Of a DNA stretch of 64,000 nucleotides, positions 8,228 through 15,859 are shown piece by piece. Position numbers and translations under genes: made by a program. The notes under the pieces are model-generated. The model searched no databases. It saw only the letters and a list, made by a program, of their open reading frames with translations, and was not told the origin of the DNA. The stretch is from Jiangella aurantiaca (GTDB lineage Bacteria > Actinomycetota > Actinomycetes > Jiangellales > Jiangellaceae): the NCBI RefSeq assembly GCF_004349105.1, contig NZ_SMLB01000004.1, positions 124,001 to 188,000 on the forward strand, in the 5' to 3' direction. The number at the start of each line of letters is the position of its first letter. Within the stretch, counting starts at the first letter, position 1.

Positions 8228-9398
8228 GCTGAACAGCTACGGCCCCGGGCCCGTGCCGCACGCGGAGGTGCGGGTCGACCTGGCCGCCATCCGCGACAAC
8301 GTCGCCGAGCTCGCCGTGCGTGCCGCTCCCGCGCAGGTCATGGCTGTGGTCAAGGGCGATGCGTACGGTCACGGGCTGGTCCCGTCGGCGCGCGCGGCGC
8401 AGGCCGGGGGCGCCGCCTGGCTGGGCACCGCCACGCTGGCCGAGGCGCTGGCGCTGCGGGCCGCCGGGGTCGGCGGGCGCGTCATGGCCTGGCTGTCCGC
8501 GCCCGGCGAGCGGTGGGCCGACGCGCTGGCCGCCGACGTCGACGTGTCCGCCTCGGCGCCGTGGGTGGTCGCCGAGATCGCCGCTGCGGCGCGCGAGACC
8601 GGCCGCACCGCGCGGTTGCACCTCAAGGCCGACACCGGCATGGGCCGGTCCGGCTCGCCGCTGGCCGACTGGCCCACGCTGGTCGACGACGCGCTGAAGG
8701 CCCGGGCCGAGGGGCTGGTCGAGGTCGTGGGCCTGTGGTCGCACCTGGCCTGCGCCGACGAGCCCGGGCACGCGGCCAACGCCCAGCAGCTGGCCGCGTT
8801 CCGCGACGCCGCCGCGCTGGCCGAGTCGCGCGGCGTCCGGCCCGAGGTCCGGCACCTCGCCAATTCCGCCGCCACGCTGACCATGCGCGACGCGCACTTC
8901 GACCTCGTCCGGCCGGGCCTGGCCACGTACGGGCTCTCGCCGGTGCCGCAGCAGGCCGCACCGGGCGACGTCGGGCTCCGTCCGGCCATGTCGGTGCGGG
9001 CCCGGTTGGCGCTGGTCAAGCGGGTGCCGGCCGGCCATGGCGTGTCGTACGGGCACCTCTACGTCACCGACCGCGAGTCCACTCTGGGGCTGGTCCCGCT
9101 CGGCTACGCCGACGGCGTCCCGCGGCACGCGTCCGGCGGCTCCGCGGGGCCGGGCGCGCCGGTGCTGATCGGCGGCGTTACCCGGCGTATCGCCGGCCGG
9201 GTCTGTATGGACCAGTTCGTCGTCGACCTGCGCGACGACGACGCCCGGGCGGGCGACGAGGTGGTGCTGTTCGGCGACGCCGCGGCCGGCGAGCCGACGG
9301 CGCAGGACTGGGCCGACGCCTGCGGCACCATCTCGTATGAGATCGTCGCCCGGTTCGCCCCACGGCTGCCCCGCGTCTATGTCAACGGAGAGCTGTGA
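8217..9398 (+). CDS. alr: Alanine racemase
   Basis: PLP enzyme converting L-alanine to D-alanine for peptidoglycan. The 393-residue protein has the PLP-lysine motif VVKGDAYGHGL (about residues 44-54), the TIM-barrel segment HLKADTGMGRSG, and the C-terminal domain with the catalytic-tyrosine motif GHGVSYGHLY and GRVCMDQFVVDL. The start is GTG 8217 or 8220; both lie in the second copy of a tandem duplication. It sits 66 nt after nnrD, the only gap in an otherwise overlapping operon, and its stop overlaps the hydrolase start by 4 bp. Confidence 0.96.
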   Translation: MVTELNSYGPGPVPHAEVRVDLAAIRDNVAELAVRAAPAQVMAVVKGDAYGHGLVPSARAAQAGGAAWLGTATLAEALALRAAGVGGRVMAWLSAPGERWADALAADVDVSASAPWVVAEIAAAARETGRTARLHLKADTGMGRSGSPLADWPTLVDDALKARAEGLVEVVGLWSHLACADEPGHAANAQQLAAFRDAAALAESRGVRPEVRHLANSAATLTMRDAHFDLVRPGLATYGLSPVPQQAAPGDVGLRPAMSVRARLALVKRVPAGHGVSYGHLYVTDRESTLGLVPLGYADGVPRHASGGSAGPGAPVLIGGVTRRIAGRVCMDQFVVDLRDDDARAGDEVVLFGDAAAGEPTAQDWADACGTISYEIVARFAPRLPRVYVNGEL

Positions 9399-10588
9399 GC
9401 AGGCTGGTCGCTGCCGGACGTACGGCCGGCCTGATCGGCGCCTGGGTCGGCGTGGCCACCGCGGGCGCCGCGGTCGGGTTCGCCGCCGAGCGCTACGCCA
9501 TGGGCCGGTCGCTGAAGAAGGACGACCCGTACGCGGACGAGCCGTTCGGCTCGCTGCGCGGCGCCGCGCGCACTGTCACCACCGACGACGGCGTTGCTCT
9601 GCACGTGGAGATCGATGCGGCTGCCGACGGGTCCGATTCCCCGACGCTGGTGTTCTGCCACGGCTTCGCCCTCACCGTGGACGCCTGGCACTTCCAGCGT
9701 CGCGACCTGCGCGGCAGCGCCCGCCTCGTGTTCTGGGACCAGCGCGGGCACGGCCGGTCCGGTCCGCTGCCCGACGACGGCGAGCTGTCGTTCCGGCGGC
9801 TCGGCACCGACCTCGGCCAGGTGCTCGACGAGGTGGTGCCGAAGGGGCCGATCGTGCTGGTCGGGCACTCGATGGGCGGCATGACGGTGCAGGCGCTGGC
9901 CGAGGTCCGGCCGGAGCTGTTCGGCAAGCGGGTGGTCGGCACGGCGCTGATCGCGACCAGCGGGCAGAAGCTCGACGTCTCCGGGCTCGGTCTGCCCGGT
10001 TACGTCGGCAAGCTGGCCGGGCGCGCCGCACCGGTCGCCGTCTCGATCCTGGCCCGCAAACCCGAGCTGGTCGAGCGCGGCCGCAAGATGGGCAGCGACC
10101 TCGCCTACGTGCTGACCCGGCGCTATGCGTTCGCCGAGGGCGGCTCGCCGAAGCTGGTCGAGTTCACCGCCATCATGAACGCCGCCGTCCCCATCGACGT
10201 CGTCGCGAAGTTCTTCCCGCTCTTCGGCGAGCTCGACGCCGCCGGGGCGATCCCCGTCCTGGCGAAGCTCCCGGTGCTCGTCGTCGGCGGTGAGCACGAC
10301 CAGATGACGCCGGTCCAGCACAGCCGCGACCTCGCGGACGCGCTGGTCGATGTCGAGTACATCGAGGCCACCGACGCCGGTCACATGGTGCTGCTGGAAC
10401 GGCACGAGGTGGTCACCGACGCGCTGCGCACACTGATCGACCGGACCCACCGCCGCGGCCGCCCGCGGCGGCTGAGCAGCCGCATCGCGTCCGTCCGCCG
10501 GCGGCGCACGGTCGGACCGAGCGCCGACCGCGAGGTCCCAGGCGGCGATGGGTCCGACAAGGGAAGAGGGGAGCAGGACAAGCGGTGA
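9395..10588 (+). CDS. Alpha/beta hydrolase
   Basis: A 397-residue hydrolase with an N-terminal membrane anchor (TAGLIGAWVGVATAGAAVGFAAE, interrupted here only for description) and a standard alpha/beta domain. The oxyanion region is VFCHGFALT, the nucleophile Ser is in LVGHSMGGMTVQ, the acid Asp in GEHDQMTPV and the His in TDAGHMVLLE. Substrate unknown. Alpha/beta hydrolases are common between alr and tsaE in actinobacteria. The last ~22 residues are encoded by a dispersed 42-bp repeat, so the C-terminal tail is probably a late addition. GTG start overlaps the alr stop; stop overlaps tsaE by 4 bp. Confidence 0.88.
   Translation: MSRLVAAGRTAGLIGAWVGVATAGAAVGFAAERYAMGRSLKKDDPYADEPFGSLRGAARTVTTDDGVALHVEIDAAADGSDSPTLVFCHGFALTVDAWHFQRRDLRGSARLVFWDQRGHGRSGPLPDDGELSFRRLGTDLGQVLDEVVPKGPIVLVGHSMGGMTVQALAEVRPELFGKRVVGTALIATSGQKLDVSGLGLPGYVGKLAGRAAPVAVSILARKPELVERGRKMGSDLAYVLTRRYAFAEGGSPKLVEFTAIMNAAVPIDVVAKFFPLFGELDAAGAIPVLAKLPVLVVGGEHDQMTPVQHSRDLADALVDVEYIEATDAGHMVLLERHEVVTDALRTLIDRTHRRGRPRRLSSRIASVRRRRTVGPSADREVPGGDGSDKGRGEQDKR
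10523..10564 (+). repeat. Dispersed 42-bp repeat, copy b
   Basis: Starts GCCGACCGCGAGGTCCCAGG and ends TCCGACAAGGGA. It is 37/42 identical to the copy at 23905-23946. Here the repeat is translated as the tail of the alpha/beta hydrolase and ends 20 nt before the tsaE start. Confidence 0.75.
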
Positions 10589-11079
10589 TCGATTTCGACG
10601 TCCCCGACGCCGAGTCCATGACGGCGCTGGGGGAACGGCTCGCGGGGGTGCTGCGGGCCGGCGACCTCGTGCTGCTCGGCGGCGACCTGGGGGCCGGCAA
10701 GACGACGCTCGTGCAGGGGGTCGGCGCCGGTCTCGGCGTGCGCGGCCCCGTCACGTCGCCGACGTTCGTCATCGCGCGTGTGCACCCGTCGCTGGTCGAG
10801 GGCCCGCCGCTGGTGCACGTCGACGCCTTCCGGCTGGGTGGCTGGAACGAGCTCGAGGACATCGACCTCGAGGCGACCCTCGACGAAGCCGTCACGCTGG
10901 TGGAGTGGGGTGAGGGCGTCGCCGAGGGCCTGGCCGGTGACCGGCTGGAGATTCACATCGACCGCTCGCACGGAGGCGACGGACCGGATCCGGCGGGTCC
11001 GGAGGTCCGGCACGTCCACGTCCGCGCCGTCGGCGGCCGCTGGGACGAGGATGCGCTGGCCGCGGTGGTGCTGCCGTGA
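10585..11079 (+). CDS. tsaE: tRNA t6A biosynthesis ATPase TsaE
   Basis: P-loop ATPase that works with TsaB and TsaD to transfer threonylcarbamoyl to A37 of ANN-decoding tRNAs. The 164-residue length is typical. The Walker A motif is GGDLGAGKTTLVQG; TSPTFVIARVH and HVDAFRLGGWNELEDIDLE follow the family pattern; LVEWGEGV holds the Walker-B-like Glu-Trp. GTG start overlaps the hydrolase stop, and its own stop overlaps the pentapeptide gene. Its partners tsaB, rimI and tsaD lie 1.8 kb downstream, separated by a Uma2/VapB insertion. Confidence 0.95.
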   Translation: MIDFDVPDAESMTALGERLAGVLRAGDLVLLGGDLGAGKTTLVQGVGAGLGVRGPVTSPTFVIARVHPSLVEGPPLVHVDAFRLGGWNELEDIDLEATLDEAVTLVEWGEGVAEGLAGDRLEIHIDRSHGGDGPDPAGPEVRHVHVRAVGGRWDEDALAAVVLP

Positions 11080-11810
11080 CGGAGCGCCGGCCGCTGTCGG
11101 ACCACGAGCTGGCCGCGCTGCTCGCCGGCGGCGCCGATGTCGAGGACGCCGACCTCGCCGGGCGCGACCTCACCGAGCTGCTGGAGCTGCCCGGTCCGGC
11201 TCCGCGCGTGTTCCGCCGCTGCGATCTCACCGAGGCGCGGCTGGCCCGGGCCGCGCTGATCGGGGCGACGTTCGAGTCCTGCACCGTGGAGGGCGCCGGG
11301 TTCGGCCGCGCCGACCTCGACGGCTCGGTGTGGAAGGGCGGCTCGGCGCCGAAGGCGGACTTCTCCCGGGCCGACGTCTCCGATGCCGACTTCGACGGCG
11401 TCGACCTCGCCAACACCGTCTGGCGCGACACCCTGATCGCCGGCGCGTCTTTCGTCGGCTGCCGCATGGTCGGCGCCCGACTGGACGAGTCCCGCGGCCT
11501 CGGCGCGACGTTCCGGCGCTGCAACCTCATGCTGGCCGGGATGTCCGGCATCAGCCTGCGTGGCCAGGAGCTCGACGGCCTGCGCATGGACGACGCCGTG
11601 CTGGCCGGCGCCGACCTGCGCGACACCGTTTGGACCGATTCGCGGCTGCGCGGTGCCGTGCTTCGTGCGGCCGAACTGGACGGCGCCGACCTGCGCGGCG
11701 CCGATCTCGGCGACTTCTCCTGGCAGGAGGCGCACCTGCTGTCCGGCGCGACCATCTCCGGCGAGCAGGCGTCGAAGCTGCTCGGTCAGCTCGGCATCGT
11801 CGTCGACTGA
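11076..11810 (+). CDS. Pentapeptide repeat protein
   Basis: A 244-residue protein made almost entirely of A(D/N)LxX repeats, for example ADLAGRDL, ADFSRADVSDADFDGVDLANT, AELDGADLRGADLGDF. These fold as a right-handed quadrilateral beta helix, as in Qnr and MfpA, which protect DNA gyrase, but most family members have unknown roles. Repeat units are irregular, with two spacer regions near residues 40-60 and 145-170. It is the last gene of the acpS-tsaE operon, starting with a GTG that overlaps tsaE by 4 bp. Co-translation with tsaE is clear; a functional link to tRNA modification is not. Confidence 0.85.
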   Translation: MTERRPLSDHELAALLAGGADVEDADLAGRDLTELLELPGPAPRVFRRCDLTEARLARAALIGATFESCTVEGAGFGRADLDGSVWKGGSAPKADFSRADVSDADFDGVDLANTVWRDTLIAGASFVGCRMVGARLDESRGLGATFRRCNLMLAGMSGISLRGQELDGLRMDDAVLAGADLRDTVWTDSRLRGAVLRAAELDGADLRGADLGDFSWQEAHLLSGATISGEQASKLLGQLGIVVD

Positions 11811-11816
11811 CGGTGG

Positions 11817-12428
11817 TCAGCGCGGCGGCCGGGCACCCACCTTCGTCAGGTCGATCTCGATGTCGTACGGCACCTTGTCCTGTAGCTGGTCGCGATGGAT
11901 CCCGGTGAGCCGGTACTCCTGGATGCTCGCGACGAGCGCGTAGGTGTACACGACAGGCTGGCCGCCGTCGTCCTCGATGCGCCAGAAGTGCTCGATGCCG
12001 GCCAGCGCGTACTTGTGCGGCTTGGTGTCGCGGTCGCGCTCGACCGAGTCGGGCGACACGACCTCGACCGCGAGGACGACGTCGTCACCGAAGAAGTGGG
12101 TGGCCTTGCGGTTGCGCTCATACGCCTCGGCCGTGATGACCGCGACGTCGGGCTCGGGCACCTGCCGGTCACCGAGCCGAACCGCCATCTCGCGGACTGC
12201 GCGCAGGTGCTCAGGCGCCTGCCGGTCCAGCTCGCGAACGAGCAGTTCGATGACCTTGCTGTGCCAGAGTTGCTGCGGGCTCACGAAGACGAGGCTCCCG
12301 TCGATCAACTGGGTGTGCTTCGGCAGCCCCTTCAGCTTCAGGAACTTCTCCGCGGTGAACCCGCCGGGTGGGTACACCCAGGACGGCACCGGCTCCGCGA
12401 CCGGCGCGGACAGCGTCTCGGCGACCAT
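11817..12428 (-). CDS. Uma2 family (DUF820) putative endonuclease
   Basis: A 203-residue protein of the Uma2/DUF820 type, a PD-(D/E)XK nuclease-like fold of unknown function that is multicopy in some actinobacteria and cyanobacteria. Core motifs are ELIDGSLVFVSP-like (QLIDGSLVFVSP), VPEPDVAVI, LAVEVVSPDSVERDR and the K in HKYALAGIEHFW. The start ATG at 12426-12428 is set by a strong AAGGAGGTG ribosome site just upstream. It sits, with a VapB gene, as a minus-strand insert between tsaE and tsaB. A perfect palindrome lies 52 bp upstream. A second Uma2 gene is at 46753. Confidence 0.85.
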   Translation of the reverse strand: MVAETLSAPVAEPVPSWVYPPGGFTAEKFLKLKGLPKHTQLIDGSLVFVSPQQLWHSKVIELLVRELDRQAPEHLRAVREMAVRLGDRQVPEPDVAVITAEAYERNRKATHFFGDDVVLAVEVVSPDSVERDRDTKPHKYALAGIEHFWRIEDDGGQPVVYTYALVASIQEYRLTGIHRDQLQDKVPYDIEIDLTKVGARPPR

Positions 12429-12479
12429 CGGCAACACCTCCTTCCGACTGGCCCCTCGCCGCTTCGAGCGTATCAACGG

Positions 12480-12499
12480 GACGCGACGCCTGTCGCGTC
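12480..12499. promoter_or_regulatory. Palindrome upstream of Uma2 gene
   Basis: GACGCGAC-GCCT-GTCGCGTC: perfect 8-bp arms, 4-nt spacer. It lies 52 bp before the Uma2 start and just after the VapC remnant, so it may be an operator or the end of the VapB transcript. Confidence 0.4.
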
Positions 12500-12507
12500 A
12501 TGGCACG

Positions 12508-12585
12508 TCAGGCGGGATCGAACGGGTTGACCACGCGAAGGCCGTCGAAGTCCGCACCGCTGTGCAGGTCCTCCGTCAGCAGCGG
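12508..12585 (-). pseudogene. VapC toxin remnant (last 25 codons)
   Basis: Directly after the vapB stop, one frame encodes PLLTEDLHSGADFDGLRVVNPFDPA and stops. The pattern LLTEDL-x5-F-x2-L-x-V-V-NPF is the usual C terminus of VapC PIN-domain toxins. The rest of the toxin, including all PIN-domain acidic residues, is missing, and an in-frame stop (12586-12588) precedes the remnant. The ATG inside TATGACC at the end of vapB is probably the old vapC start. An internal deletion that joined the vapC start to its last codons explains the arrangement. Confidence 0.7.
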
Positions 12586-12812
12586 TCATAGAGGTCGTCG
12601 CGGCGCCACGCGCGCCCCTCAGGGCCACTGCCGGTCCGGGTTTCGCCGGCCAGGTCGAGGAAGCGGCGCAGGCCCTGGTCGCGCGGATCGCCGCCGGTGA
12701 ACTCCTCGAGGTGGCGGCGGACGACGGCGTTGACCGACGTGCCCTGCTCGAGAGCCCGGATGCGGGCCCGCCGGAGCAGCTCGTCGTCGATCTTCAGGGT
12801 CAGGTTCACCAT
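12576..12812 (-). CDS. vapB: VapB-like ribbon-helix-helix antitoxin (orphan)
   Basis: A 78-residue protein with an N-terminal ribbon-helix-helix DNA-binding domain, VNLTLKIDDELLRRARIRAL, then EQGTSVNAVVRRHLEEF, and a C-terminal toxin-binding tail ending GRAWRRDDLYDRC. Antitoxins of this kind normally end at ...LYDR and overlap the vapC start. Here only a fragment of vapC remains, so it is an antitoxin without its toxin; it may still act as a repressor. The ATG at 12810-12812 has GGAGG just upstream. It is divergent from tsaB with 82 bp between. Confidence 0.85.
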   Translation of the reverse strand: MVNLTLKIDDELLRRARIRALEQGTSVNAVVRRHLEEFTGGDPRDQGLRRFLDLAGETRTGSGPEGRAWRRDDLYDRC

Positions 12813-12882
12813 CGCGCCTCCTCCGCACAGAAGACGTGCTGCACAGGATCCGTGCCGACTTCGCCGGAAGCGGACGCGGACG

Positions 12883-12888
12883 TAGGGT
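12883..12888 (+). promoter_or_regulatory. Leaderless -10 hexamer of tsaB
   Basis: TAGGGT with 6 nt to the GTG at 12895 and no ribosome site between. It indicates that tsaB-rimI-tsaD has its own promoter, separate from the acpS-tsaE operon. Confidence 0.5.
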
Positions 12889-12894
12889 GGGCGG

Positions 12895-13545
12895 GTGCTG
12901 TTGCTAGCCCTGGACACGTCGACGCCCGCGGTGACCGTCGCTCTCCATGACGGCGAGCGGGTGCTGGCCGAGGCGACCAACGTCGACCCGCGCCGCCACA
13001 CCGAGCTGCTGATGCCGCTGGTCACCGACGTTCTCGCGCGGGCCGGTGCCGGCCGCCGCGACCTCACCGAGCTGGCCGTCGGCGTCGGGCCGGGGCCGTT
13101 CACCGGCCTGCGGGTCGGTCTGGCCGCGGCGCGCACCATGGGCGCCGTCCTCGACCTGCCGGTCCGCGGCGTCTGCAGCCTCGACGTGCTCGCGTACGGC
13201 GTGCTCGCGGCCGACCCGCCGGGCGAGCCGTTCGCCGTCGCCACCGATGCGCGCCGCCGCGAGGTGTATTGGGCCAGGTACGACTCTGATGGCGCCCGCG
13301 CCGGCGGCCCCGACGTCGGCCCGGCCGGCGACATCGGCGCGCACGGCCGTCCGGCCGCCGGCGCCGGAGCCCGCCTCTACCCCGACGCGTTCGCCCGCGC
13401 GCTCGACCCCGAGTACCCGTCGGCCGCGCACCTCGCCGCCGCCGTCGTCGCGCAGGCGGTCGAGATCCTCTCGCCCGACCCGCTCTACCTGCGCCGCCCC
13501 GACGCCACGCCGCCGAGCGCGCGTAAGAGCGTCCTCACGCGGTGA
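12895..13545 (+). CDS. tsaB: tRNA t6A biosynthesis protein TsaB
   Basis: Inactive ASKHA-fold partner of TsaD needed for threonylcarbamoyl transfer to tRNA. The 216-residue protein begins [16 protein letters not shown], has the family motif [18 protein letters not shown] at about residues 62-79, and CSLDVLA after it. The GTG start at 12895 is preceded by a TANNNT hexamer 6 nt away. Its stop overlaps rimI by 4 bp. It is the first gene of tsaB-rimI-tsaD. Confidence 0.95.
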   Translation: MLLLALDTSTPAVTVALHDGERVLAEATNVDPRRHTELLMPLVTDVLARAGAGRRDLTELAVGVGPGPFTGLRVGLAAARTMGAVLDLPVRGVCSLDVLAYGVLAADPPGEPFAVATDARRREVYWARYDSDGARAGGPDVGPAGDIGAHGRPAAGAGARLYPDAFARALDPEYPSAAHLAAAVVAQAVEILSPDPLYLRRPDATPPSARKSVLTR

Positions 13546-14024
13546 CGGTCGCGCTGCGGCCGATGAGCACGGCGGACCTCGACGCCGTCGTGCCGCTGGA
13601 GCAGGAGCTGTTCGCCGGCGACCCTCCGTGGTCGGCCGATCAGTTCCGCTCCGAGCTGGCCGGTGTGCCGGACACCCGCTGGTACGTCGTCGCGGAGGCC
13701 GGCGGTGTGGTCGTCGGGTACGCGGGCCTGCAGGCGCCGGCCCTCCCCGGCGACCCCGCGGACGTCATGACCATCGCCGTCGCCCCCGCTCACCAGCGCG
13801 GCGGCGTCGGCACGCTGCTGATGACGGCGCTCGAGGCGGAGGCGCGCCGCCGCGGCGCCGGCGAGCTGCTGCTGGAGGTGCGGGCCGACAACGTGCCGGC
13901 GAAGACGTTCTACAAGCGGCACGGCTTCGAGCGCATCGCCGTGCGGCGCAGGTACTACGGCGGCGGACGAGACGGACTGGTCCTGCGGAAGTGGCTGCGG
14001 ACCGCGGCGGAGGCGGAGCGATAA
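13542..14024 (+). CDS. rimI: Ribosomal protein S18-alanine N-acetyltransferase
   Basis: GNAT enzyme of the RimI type, which acetylates the N-terminal alanine of ribosomal protein S18. The 160-residue protein has [35 protein letters not shown], the acetyl-CoA loop [15 protein letters not shown], and the RimI C-terminal signature [19 protein letters not shown] followed by [16 protein letters not shown]. The assignment rests on these motifs and its fixed place between tsaB and tsaD. GTG start overlaps tsaB. Confidence 0.93.
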   Translation: MTVALRPMSTADLDAVVPLEQELFAGDPPWSADQFRSELAGVPDTRWYVVAEAGGVVVGYAGLQAPALPGDPADVMTIAVAPAHQRGGVGTLLMTALEAEARRRGAGELLLEVRADNVPAKTFYKRHGFERIAVRRRYYGGGRDGLVLRKWLRTAAEAER

Positions 14025-14025
14025 T
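14020..14025 (+). promoter_or_regulatory. Possible internal -10 hexamer before tsaD
   Basis: GATAAT with 7 nt to the GTG at 14033; the rimI stop overlaps it. No ribosome site is visible, so a leaderless tsaD transcript in addition to the operon transcript is plausible. Confidence 0.35.
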
Positions 14026-14032
14026 CATCAGC

Positions 14033-15082
14033 GTGAGTGACCAGCCCCTGATCCTCGGCATCGAGACGTCGTGCGACGAGACCGGCGTCGGCCTGGTGCG
14101 CGGCACCACGCTGCTCGCCAACGCCGTCGCCAGCTCCGTCGACGAGCACGTCCGCTTCGGCGGCGTCGTCCCCGAGGTGGCCAGCCGTGCCCACCTCGAG
14201 GCGATCGTGCCGACGTTGCGTCGGGCGCTCGACGAGGCCGGCGTGGGACTGGCCGACGTCGACGCCGTCGCCGTCACCGCGGGCCCGGGCCTGGCCGGCG
14301 CGCTGATGGTCGGTGTGTCCGCCGGCAAGGCTCTCGCCGTCGCGCTGGACAAGCCCCTCTACGGCGTCAACCATCTGGTCGGACACGTGGCGGCCGAGCA
14401 ACTGGAGAACGGCCCGCTCACCGAGCCCGTCGTCGCGTTGCTGGTGTCCGGCGGGCACACCGAGATCCTCCTGGTCGAGGACATCGCGACGTCGGCGACA
14501 CTGCTCGGCCAGACCCTCGACGACGCCGCCGGTGAGGCGTTCGACAAGGTCGCCCGGCTCATCGGGCTGAAGTACCCGGGCGGACCGAACATCCAGCGCG
14601 CCGCGGCCGACGGCGACCCGGCGGCGATCCGGTTCCCGCGCGGCCTCACCAGCCAGCGAGACCTGGAACGGCATCGCTACGACTTCTCCTTCTCCGGCCT
14701 GAAGACCGCCGTCGCGCGCTGGGTCGAGACCGCCGAACGAGCCGGTGAGGCCGTCCCGGTGGCCGACGTCGCAGCCGGTTTCCAGGAGGCGGTCGCCGAC
14801 GTGCTCACCCGCAAGGCGGTCCTGGCCTGCCAGGAGCGGGGCGTCTCGACCATGGTGCTGGCCGGCGGCGTGGCGGCGAACGCCCGGCTGCGCGACCTGA
14901 CCCGTGAGCGCTGTGCCGCGGCCGGCATCGAACTGCGCCAGCCGCGCTTCTCGCTGTGTACCGACAACGGCGCCATGATCGCGGCACTGGGCGCCGCCGT
15001 GGTGGAGCGCGGCCTGCCCCCGTCGTCGCTCGATTTCGCCTCCGACTCCTCGCTCCCCGTCACCCAGGTGCTGGTCGGCTGA
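14033..15082 (+). CDS. tsaD: tRNA N6-adenosine threonylcarbamoyltransferase TsaD
   Basis: Catalytic ASKHA-fold metalloenzyme that transfers threonylcarbamoyl from TC-AMP to A37 of tRNA. The 349-residue protein starts [18 protein letters not shown] at GTG 14033. The metal-binding HxxxH is in [11 protein letters not shown]; the ATP-binding segment has [36 protein letters not shown] and [10 protein letters not shown] are family-typical. It is the third gene of the operon, 8 nt after rimI. A TGATCAT-ended hairpin follows its stop. Confidence 0.96.
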   Translation: MSDQPLILGIETSCDETGVGLVRGTTLLANAVASSVDEHVRFGGVVPEVASRAHLEAIVPTLRRALDEAGVGLADVDAVAVTAGPGLAGALMVGVSAGKALAVALDKPLYGVNHLVGHVAAEQLENGPLTEPVVALLVSGGHTEILLVEDIATSATLLGQTLDDAAGEAFDKVARLIGLKYPGGPNIQRAAADGDPAAIRFPRGLTSQRDLERHRYDFSFSGLKTAVARWVETAERAGEAVPVADVAAGFQEAVADVLTRKAVLACQERGVSTMVLAGGVAANARLRDLTRERCAAAGIELRQPRFSLCTDNGAMIAALGAAVVERGLPPSSLDFASDSSLPVTQVLVG

Positions 15083-15096
15083 AGGGGTGGATCTCC

Positions 15097-15148
15097 ATGA
15101 TCATCAAGGATTCGGCCCCCTATGGTGTGGTGGATCCTGGATGATCAT
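15097..15148. terminator. TGATCAT-type hairpin between tsaD and HAD gene
   Basis: Arms ATGATCATCAAGGATTC (15097-15113) and GGATCCTGGATGATCAT (15132-15148) pair with two mismatches around an 18-nt loop. It lies between two convergent genes, so it can terminate both. The TGATCAT ends recur in elements at 28015, 48928 and 50013. Confidence 0.6.
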
Positions 15149-15198
15149 CGGACTGGCGTCGGCAACTGCTTGTCCGGCCCGGCTGCGGTGCCCACAGG

Positions 15199-15846
15199 CT
15201 AGAGCCGCTCGAGGGTCGCCGGGAGGGTGGCGATGTCGTCGAGCACGGCGCTGGCGGTCGCGGCCAGGACGGCCGGGTCGGGCGGGAAGTGCGGGTTCGG
15301 CACGGCGACGACCGTCATTCCCGCTGCGTGGGCCGAGCGCAGCCCGTTGGTGGAGTCTTCGACGGCGGCGCTGCGGCGCGGATCGACGTCCAGGCGGCGG
15401 GCGGCCTCGAGGTAGACGTCCGGGGCCGGCTTGCCGGCGGCGACCTCCTCGCTGGACACGACGACCGGCACCAGGTCGGTCAGTCCGGCGAACGACAGGA
15501 ACGACGAGATCAGCACCGGCGGCGACGAACTGGCGATAGCGACGGGCAGGCGCGCGGCGACGGCGCGGACGGCGTCGACGGCGCCGTCGATGACCGGCGG
15601 CGCGTCGGCGTAGCGGCGGGCCATCTCGTCGACGACGGTCCGGGCGGCCTCGTTGGGCGTGAGCGCCGCGCCCAACTCGCCGACCAGGTAGGCGGCCCAC
15701 TCCGGCGTGCTCATTCCCTGCATCGCCCGGGTCGCCGCATCCGTCCACTCGCCCCCGTGCTCGGCGACGACCGCCCGGCGCACCTCGTCCCACGCCCGCT
15801 CGGAGTCGACCAGCACGCCGTCGAGGTCGAAGACCACCGCATCCAT
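15199..15846 (-). CDS. HAD family phosphatase (beta-phosphoglucomutase-like)
   Basis: A 215-residue HAD hydrolase. Motif I is VFDLDGVLVDSE with both catalytic Asp residues; motif II is IASSSPPVL; motif III Lys is in GKPAPDVYLEAARRL; motif IV is AVEDSTNGLRSA. A helical cap (residues ~15-80) follows motif I, as in phosphoglycolate phosphatase and beta-phosphoglucomutase relatives. The substrate cannot be told. The ATG at 15844-15846 is preceded by TAACGT at leaderless spacing. It converges on tsaD. Confidence 0.88.
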   Translation of the reverse strand: MDAVVFDLDGVLVDSERAWDEVRRAVVAEHGGEWTDAATRAMQGMSTPEWAAYLVGELGAALTPNEAARTVVDEMARRYADAPPVIDGAVDAVRAVAARLPVAIASSSPPVLISSFLSFAGLTDLVPVVVSSEEVAAGKPAPDVYLEAARRLDVDPRRSAAVEDSTNGLRSAHAAGMTVVAVPNPHFPPDPAVLAATASAVLDDIATLPATLERL

Positions 15847-15853
15847 GCCCGCC

Positions 15854-15859
15854 ACGTTA
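15854..15859 (-). promoter_or_regulatory. Leaderless -10 hexamer of HAD phosphatase
   Basis: TAACGT on the minus strand with 7 nt to the ATG. It overlaps the last codon of the upstream P450 gene (stop at 15857), so this promoter lies inside the P450 3' end. Confidence 0.5.

Noticed and set aside
6273-9128. A very long open frame on the minus strand (951 codons) opposite acpS, nnrD and alr
   Set aside because: It is antisense to three well-identified genes, is Arg/Gly/Pro-rich, and arises because high third-position GC removes stops on the opposite strand. No family motif is seen.
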